Part shown: piece by piece, positions 5,998 through 9,459 of the stretch | Position numbering within the stretch: position 1 is the stretch's first letter | Layout of the letters: every line of letters starts with the position of its first letter | Source of the DNA: CAZADA01 sp964483775 | GTDB taxonomy: Bacteria; Pseudomonadota; Alphaproteobacteria; Caulobacterales; Maricaulaceae | Reading direction: 5' to 3' | Assembly (NCBI GenBank): GCA_964483775.1 | Contig: CAZADA010000106.1 | Span: 1 to 9,459 of the forward strand | Length of the DNA: 9,459 bases | Position numbers and translations under genes: made by a program | Notes under the pieces: generated by a model | What the model was told of the DNA's origin: nothing | Seen by the model: the letters and a program-made list of their open reading frames with translations, nothing else | Database searches by the model: none

Positions 5998-7311
5998 GTG
6001 CGTCAAGGGATTTGGGACAGTGTCGGTATGCGGTGGGTGTTGGCCATCGTGGTGATGGGGCTGTCGGCCGTGCTGTTCGGATTTCGTCTCGAACAGCCTG
6101 CGGACATTAATTTTGATGAGTTCCACTATGTGAAGAATGCGCGATGGCTGCTCGAGAGATCGACGTTCGACAATCCCGAACATCCCATGGTCGGTAAGAT
6201 CGGGATGGCGTTGGGCATGCATATCTGGGGCGACAATCCCATAGGGTGGCGCATTGGCAGCGTCGTCATGGGCGTGGTCACGGTGGGCAGCCTTTATTGG
6301 CTTGGCTTGGGGTTGTTTCGCAGCACCGCGGTCGCGGTGTTGACGGCGGTGTTCGCCATGCTCTCCCAAACTTTGTTTGTGCAAGCCCGGATCGGCATGT
6401 TGGACGTCTATTTGGCGGGCTTCTTTTTTGCGGGTTTGGCGGCGTTTGTGCATGCTGCGGATCCAGCGCGGCGCTTGACCACGCTGTGGTTGGTGTTTGC
6501 GGGGGTGATGTTCGGTCTGGCCTTCGCCAGCAAATGGTCAGCGATCCCGTATGCTGTGTTCGCCGGCGTGGTGTTTGTGGGGGCGAAACTGGCCGCCATG
6601 TGGCGAGAACGGGATCCGCTGATCGCTGTGGCTCCGCCAGCGCCAGGCTTGTGGCCTCATGTGTCCTTGGTGTTTGGCGGGCTGGCGTTCACTCTGCCGG
6701 CTTTGGCCGTTTACTTTGCGACGTTTTGGCCGACCACAACATTTGAAACCAACGCCGTCCGCTTTGGCGACATCTTCTACGAACACCAGCTTTATATGCT
6801 GGAACGCCAAACAAAACCGCTGAAAAGCCACCCTTATGAAAGTGAGTGGTGGGCTTGGCCATTGATGTTCGAGCCGATGTGGTACTTTCACCGGGAAATC
6901 GACGGCGTGCAGCGCGGCGTGTTTTATATTGGCAACCCGATGATCTATTGGGGTGGGTTGGTCGCTGTGTTGTATTGTCTGATTGAGGGCTTGCGTCGGC
7001 GTGTTGGGCCGTTGTTTGCCGTGGGCGCGTTGTATGTTTTGACTTACGGTATTTGGGCTGTGCTGCCGAAGCAGATAGGCTTTTTGTTCTACTATTTGAT
7101 TCCGTCGCTCACCTTGTGTTTGGCCTTGTCGGCGATGCTGGTCGACCTATACGGCCGGATGCGGCCCAGCGCCTGGCGTGTGGCGATCCCCATGGCGGTG
7201 TTGGGCGTGAGCCTTGGGCTGTTTGTGTACTTCTATCCGTTGATCTCTGCGATGCCGCTCGCCGACAGCACGTCTTATCAAACGTGGATGTGGTTCAACT
7301 CGTGGCGCTGA
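5998..7311 (+). CDS. PMT/GT39-type phospholipid-carrier-dependent glycosyltransferase (protein O-mannosyltransferase-like)
   Basis: A 437-residue polytopic inner-membrane enzyme that should move a sugar from a polyprenyl-phosphate donor to a protein or other acceptor on the periplasmic side. The GTG at 5998 is chosen because GGAG (5988-5991) lies 6 bases upstream; ATG 6028 (residue 11) is the alternative. After TM1 (about 12-29) the first periplasmic loop carries the acidic pair D40-E41 in INFDEFHYVKNAR, which matches the catalytic DE of the PMT family, and EHPMVGK at 61-67. R131 and D136 in RIGMLD match a second conserved PMT position. About 9-11 membrane segments can be drawn. The motif HPYESEWWAWP (278-288) and the ending MWFNSW (431-436) are typical of bacterial PMT proteins. 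ArnT-like lipid A transferases share the fold but usually are longer, with a soluble C-terminal domain, so a PMT/GT39 role is preferred. The sugar and acceptor are unknown. Divergent from hrcA; rph follows after 41 bases. Confidence 0.85.
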   Translation: MRQGIWDSVGMRWVLAIVVMGLSAVLFGFRLEQPADINFDEFHYVKNARWLLERSTFDNPEHPMVGKIGMALGMHIWGDNPIGWRIGSVVMGVVTVGSLYWLGLGLFRSTAVAVLTAVFAMLSQTLFVQARIGMLDVYLAGFFFAGLAAFVHAADPARRLTTLWLVFAGVMFGLAFASKWSAIPYAVFAGVVFVGAKLAAMWRERDPLIAVAPPAPGLWPHVSLVFGGLAFTLPALAVYFATFWPTTTFETNAVRFGDIFYEHQLYMLERQTKPLKSHPYESEWWAWPLMFEPMWYFHREIDGVQRGVFYIGNPMIYWGGLVAVLYCLIEGLRRRVGPLFAVGALYVLTYGIWAVLPKQIGFLFYYLIPSLTLCLALSAMLVDLYGRMRPSAWRVAIPMAVLGVSLGLFVYFYPLISAMPLADSTSYQTWMWFNSWR

Positions 7312-7352
7312 GGCGGCTCGACGCGCGATGCAATTGGCGCTAGGCAGCGGGC

Positions 7353-8117
7353 ATGACACACACGGATGAGCCAGTGAAAGCCGGCGGTGCGATCGCGGTC
7401 GCACGGCCATCGGGTCGCGATGTCGATGCGCTGCGTGCGGTGAGCCTTGAGACGAGCGGTTGGGCGCGCCACGCGGAGGGCGTTTGTCTGGCCAAGTTCG
7501 GCGAGACTCACGTGCTGTGCACCGCCTCGTTTGAGCAAACGGCGCCGCCTTGGCTGCGCAACACCGGCAAGGGCTGGGTGACGGCTGAGTACGGCATGTT
7601 GCCCCGCGCCACGCACACGCGTGGGCGCCGAGAAGCGGCCGCAGGTAAGCAGTCGGGCCGCACCCAAGAAATCCAGCGCCTGATCGGGCGTTCGTTGCGC
7701 GCATGTGTCGACCTGACGGCGTTGGGCGAGACCCAAATCACGTTGGACTGCGATGTTCTGCAGGCCGATGGCGGTACCCGCACCGCGGCGATCACGGGGG
7801 CGTGGGTGGCCCTGAAGCGGGCCTGCGCCTATCTGCTCGAAGAAGGTTTGCTGGAGCGCGATCCGGTGGTGGACCAGTGCGCTGCGATTTCGTGCGGGAT
7901 CTACAAGGGCGCCGCGGTGCTCGACCTCGATTACGCCGAAGACAGCCAGGCTGAAGCGGACGCCAACTTCGTGATTACGGCTGGCGGCGGTTTGGTGGAG
8001 GTCCAGGCCACAGCCGAGGCGCGGGCTTTCACTGAAGACCAGTTTGCCGCCCTGGTCGGCCTTGCCAAAAAAGGGTGTGCTGAGCTCAGCGCACTGCAGC
8101 TCGCCGCGGCCGGCTAG
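7353..8117 (+). CDS. rph: Ribonuclease PH
   Basis: A phosphate-dependent 3'-to-5' exoribonuclease and nucleotidyltransferase that trims tRNA 3' ends and helps degrade structured RNA; it forms a hexamer in the cytoplasm. The 254-residue product keeps the family core: RPSGRDVDALR at 18-28, GWVTAEYGMLPRATHTR at 74-90 (includes a phosphate-binding arginine), the run GKQSGRTQEIQRLIGRSLR at 98-116, and CDVLQADGGTRTA at 133-145 with the phosphate-contacting TR pair. The acidic residues D191, D193, D197 and D203 cover the expected metal site. No inactivating change is visible. The N-terminus is about 17 residues longer than the usual 238-residue enzyme; ATG 7353 lacks a strong ribosome site, and GTG 7374 is another possible start. 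The gap after the glycosyltransferase stop is 41 bases, so read-through from that gene is possible. rph and rdgB are often adjacent; here a 1.2-kb insert separates them. Confidence 0.96.
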   Translation: MTHTDEPVKAGGAIAVARPSGRDVDALRAVSLETSGWARHAEGVCLAKFGETHVLCTASFEQTAPPWLRNTGKGWVTAEYGMLPRATHTRGRREAAAGKQSGRTQEIQRLIGRSLRACVDLTALGETQITLDCDVLQADGGTRTAAITGAWVALKRACAYLLEEGLLERDPVVDQCAAISCGIYKGAAVLDLDYAEDSQAEADANFVITAGGGLVEVQATAEARAFTEDQFAALVGLAKKGCAELSALQLAAAG

Positions 8118-8134
8118 TCTGCCGAGCGTTGGTT

Positions 8135-8159
8135 CGCAGGCTGCGGCGCAGCGCCTGCG
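8135..8159 (+). terminator. Hairpin after rph
   Basis: Starting 18 bases beyond the rph stop, CGCAGGC (8135-8141) pairs with GCCTGCG (8153-8159), and the inner TGCG/CGCA can extend the stem beyond a small bulge. Only TT follows, not a U-run, so intrinsic termination is plausible but not shown. Confidence 0.4.
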
Positions 8160-8275
8160 TTACACGGGCCATGAGGGCGGGGCTGTCGAGAGCGGTATTG
8201 GCGGGCCTACGCCCCTCCTTGCTTACAGGGAACGATATCGCCGGTCTGAACGATGTTCGAGGTGTGTGCGTTTGG

Positions 8276-8380
8276 GCGGCGGATGCGCTTGGGAGTTGGC
8301 AGCCGGAAGGGGGACGGGGTGGCTGCGCTAACGCATCCGCCGCTGTGGAACGGCGGCCCATGCGGGGGAGACGCCGCCGT
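8276..8380. repeat. Nested inverted repeats in the rph-regulator gap
   Basis: Within the 289-base convergent gap (8118-8406) there is a perfect 12-bp inverted repeat, GCGGCGGATGCG (8276-8287) with CGCATCCGCCGC (8332-8343). It encloses a second stem, GCAGCC (8299-8304) with GGCTGC (8321-8326). Immediately after it, ACGGCGGC (8350-8357) pairs with GCCGCCGT (8373-8380). The arms are partly interchangeable: CCGCCG (8337-8342) can instead pair with CGGCGG (8351-8356), breaking both outer stems. The third stem lies 26 bases beyond the regulator stop on the minus strand and could terminate that transcript. No recognised RNA family (6S, SRP, tmRNA, RNase P, tRNA) matches by eye. The rest of the gap holds CGATATCG (8233-8240) and GAAC-GAT-GTTC (8248-8258) but no credible gene. 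Confidence 0.5.
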
Positions 8381-8406
8381 CCCTCATGTCTAACGGCTGG
8401 CTGGCG

Positions 8407-8637
8407 TTATTCCGCCGCGTCTTTTTCATATTCTGACGGCTCGAAGCACAAAATGTCAGCGGGCTGGCAATCAAGCTCGCGACACAACGCCTCCAGCGTG
8501 GAAAATCTCACCGCGCGCGCTTTACCGGTTTTGAGAATGGATAAATTGGCGAGCGTGATGCCCACGCGGTCGCACAACTCGGTGAGCGACATGCGCCGCT
8601 CTAACAAAACTCGGTCAAGGGTCACGCGGATCGGCAT
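8407..8637 (-). CDS. YozG-like Cro/C1 (XRE)-type helix-turn-helix regulator
   Basis: A 76-residue small DNA-binding protein, essentially one Cro/C1 HTH domain. The helix-turn-helix covers about residues 17-36 (MSLTELCDRVGITLANLS). It is followed by the family hallmark KTGKARAVRFSTLEALCRELDCQPADIL at 36-63 and a short charged tail. This strongly resembles Bacillus YozG-type proteins, which are commonly encoded next to a DUF2975 membrane protein, as here. The ATG at 8635-8637 lies 5 bases after the DUF2975 stop; an upstream extension of the frame would overlap that gene and lacks homology. Only a weak AGAG precedes the ATG, so translation is probably coupled to the upstream gene. Its target is unknown; autoregulation through the palindromic region at 9231-9261 is a reasonable guess. 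Confidence 0.9.
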   Translation of the reverse strand: MPIRVTLDRVLLERRMSLTELCDRVGITLANLSILKTGKARAVRFSTLEALCRELDCQPADILCFEPSEYEKDAAE

Positions 8638-8642
8638 GGTCT

Positions 8643-9218
8643 CTAGATCGTCAGCTTTTGCTCTTCGCGCAGGCGTGCGCCGTGGCGGAACACTTCGGCC
8701 AGCACAAAAATCACCAAGACGCTGAACCAAGGGGTGAGGCGGATGTCGAAGGCCTCTTGGGCAAGCCCGTCTGAGGGCGATCGGCTGATCGCGGCAATGG
8801 CCGCAATGATCAAACCAAGCGCGAGGCGCGCAATCTCGTAGCCGGCGATCGCGATCCAGATGATACGTAACCGACCGGCGTTCTCGGGTACGAATGGATC
8901 GCCGCGGGTGAGGCTGGCCACCATGTCACGCAATTGGTTGATCACCAGAACGATCGCGCCGAACAGGGCCGCCGCGGCGAGCAGCTGGTAGATGGTCAGC
9001 GGCCATGGGGCCAGTTGATCGACGCGGACAAATTGGGGCAGCGACAGCGCGTTGCCGCTTGTGTACACGTAGGCCACACAAGCCGTCAGCAACGCCAATG
9101 CGCCCAACACGACCAGTGCGGCGACGCGCACTGCGGTTAGAATGCGGGCGGCGAGGATGATGCCGCTGAGTGAGTTTGTGTCAGCGTTGCTCATGGGCGA
9201 TGACTTGGAGTTGACCAT
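8643..9218 (-). CDS. DUF2975 family four-helix membrane protein
   Basis: A 191-residue inner-membrane protein of unknown function. Four membrane segments are visible at about 30-53, 74-95, 117-145 and 161-178. The family signature GDPFVPENAGRLR (106-118) precedes TM3, and LAEVFRHGARLREEQKLT (173-190) closes the protein; both are typical of DUF2975. The start is uncertain: ATG 9218 gives the longest form, and ATG 9194 (8 residues shorter) begins MSNADTNS; neither has a clear ribosome site. Downstream, after 5 bases, is the YozG-like regulator, so the two form one unit. The family is repeatedly paired with this regulator, which suggests a sensor or accessory partner at the membrane, but no activity has been established that can be read from the sequence. 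It is oriented opposite to rph and rdgB, which it separates. Confidence 0.88.
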   Translation of the reverse strand: MVNSKSSPMSNADTNSLSGIILAARILTAVRVAALVVLGALALLTACVAYVYTSGNALSLPQFVRVDQLAPWPLTIYQLLAAAALFGAIVLVINQLRDMVASLTRGDPFVPENAGRLRIIWIAIAGYEIARLALGLIIAAIAAISRSPSDGLAQEAFDIRLTPWFSVLVIFVLAEVFRHGARLREEQKLTI

Positions 9219-9230
9219 GGAATTTGTCGA

Positions 9231-9261
9231 TATTCAATAAGCGTATATTGTTTTTCGAATA
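9231..9261. promoter_or_regulatory. AT-rich palindromic divergent control region (DUF2975 / rdgB)
   Basis: The 64 bases between DUF2975 and rdgB are strikingly AT-rich compared with the rest of the window. They contain nested inverted repeats, TATTC (9231-9235) with GAATA (9257-9261), and inside them CAATA (9235-9239) with TATTG (9246-9250). The hexamer TGTCGA also flanks them as a direct repeat (9225-9230 and 9263-9268). TATA-like stretches occur on both strands but no convincing -35/-10 pair. An operator for the adjacent Cro/C1-type regulator is plausible. Confidence 0.4.
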
Positions 9262-9282
9262 ATGTCGAGTTGGAGTAAGCCT

Positions 9283-9459
9283 ATGGCTGGGGTCGGCGAA
9301 ACCGAATTGATCACGCGTTTGGTGGTTGCGAGCCACAATGCCGGCAAGGTGCGTGAGATCGGGGATCTGTTGCATCCGCTCGGCGTTGACACCGTCAGCG
9401 CCGCCGAACTCGATCTGCCCGAACCAGACGAAACGGCGGACAGTTTTGTGGGCAATGCC
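9283..9459 (+). CDS. rdgB: RdgB/HAM1 non-canonical purine NTP pyrophosphatase, N-terminal fragment
   Basis: This is the first 59 codons of the enzyme that hydrolyses dITP, XTP and ITP to monophosphates, keeping deaminated purines out of DNA and RNA. The substrate-binding motif VVASHNAGKVREI lies at about residues 14-26, and the following ELDLPEPDETADSFVGNA matches the family's PET-x-x-(S/T)F-x-x-NA region. The ATG at 9283 has GGAG (9272-9275) 7 bases upstream; an in-frame ATG at 9262 lacks any ribosome site and would overlap the palindromic region. The gene continues out of the window to the right. It is divergent from the DUF2975/regulator pair and on the same strand as rph. Confidence 0.95.
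   Translation, partial: MAGVGETELITRLVVASHNAGKVREIGDLLHPLGVDTVSAAELDLPEPDETADSFVGNA

Noticed and set aside
5842..6453. Open frame of 203 codons on the minus strand between hrcA and the glycosyltransferase
   Set aside because: It overlaps the start of hrcA and the N-terminal third of the glycosyltransferase; the His/Arg/Gln-rich product is typical of an antisense shadow.
5998..7311. Reading the glycosyltransferase as ArnT (lipid A aminoarabinose transferase)
   Set aside because: It is shorter than ArnT and ends with the MWFNSW-type PMT C-terminus; it lacks a soluble C-terminal domain and any arn genes nearby.
8248..8262. GTTCGAGG resembling a tRNA T-loop
   Set aside because: No acceptor, anticodon or D-arm can be built around it; the bases pair instead as a short GAAC/GTTC hairpin.
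8086..8361. Open frame of 91 codons on the minus strand overlapping the end of rph
   Set aside because: Low-complexity Arg/Ala/Ser/Pro product, no ribosome site, overlaps rph, and runs through the inverted repeats.
8129..8725. Open frame of 198 codons on the plus strand across the rph-regulator gap
   Set aside because: It runs antisense through the well-supported YozG-like regulator and its composition (Arg/Ala/Ser-rich) looks like a frame shadow.
1..9459. CRISPR array, insertion sequence, integrase, toxin-antitoxin or phage-defence module
   Set aside because: No regularly spaced repeats, transposase or nuclease motifs were seen. The DUF2975/YozG pair superficially resembles a two-gene toxin-antitoxin unit, but the membrane protein has four helices and no toxin signature.

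Overview
The window comes from a GC-rich Gram-negative bacterium, most likely an alphaproteobacterium of the Caulobacterales/Maricaulales/Rhizobiales type. The evidence is the hrcA-grpE pair lying next to rph and rdgB, the start of dnaK at the other end, promoter-like sites that fit the alphaproteobacterial RpoH (sigma-32) pattern, a lipoprotein signal, and an AlkB of proteobacterial type. The assignment rests on gene order and protein character only. I saw no rRNA, tRNA, CRISPR array, insertion sequence or prophage gene.

Layout. Positions 1-55 hold the first codons of dnaK, reading leftwards and leaving the window. Behind it is a 276-base divergent region with a convincing RpoH-type promoter for dnaK and a GC-rich hairpin in the dnaK leader. 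Rightwards from there run a lipoprotein of unknown function (332-1102) and an AlkB-type DNA/RNA demethylase (1242-1907), with a doubtful 40-codon frame touching the alkB start. Facing alkB, with overlapping stop codons, is a secreted S9-family prolyl-oligopeptidase-like peptidase (1904-3871, minus). Next are grpE and hrcA (4048-5855, minus; transcribed hrcA then grpE, 4-base overlap), with a second RpoH-type promoter-like site immediately before hrcA. Divergent from hrcA, on the plus strand, are a multi-pass GT39/PMT-type glycosyltransferase (5998-7311) and RNase PH (7353-8117). Between rph and rdgB sits a minus-strand cassette: a DUF2975 membrane protein (8643-9218) followed after 5 bases by a small YozG-like Cro/C1 regulator (8407-8637). 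rdgB starts at 9283 and runs off the right edge.

How it fits together. The backbone is a protein and RNA/nucleotide quality-control neighbourhood: DnaK and its exchange factor GrpE, the heat-shock repressor HrcA, RNase PH for RNA 3' ends, and RdgB for cleaning the nucleotide pool. Accessory genes are inserted into it: lipoprotein + alkB + peptidase between dnaK and grpE, the glycosyltransferase between hrcA and rph, and the DUF2975/regulator pair between rph and rdgB. The two heat-shock units carry promoter-like sites with the same spacing. No CIRCE operator (the usual HrcA site) was seen in the window.

Novelty. Most of the window is ordinary. The parts that deserve a second look are non-coding: the inverted-repeat-rich stretch at 8118-8406, the possibly near-leaderless RpoH-driven hrcA, the structured dnaK leader, and the palindromic AT-rich region in front of the DUF2975/regulator cassette. 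I found no strong evidence for an undescribed multi-gene system.
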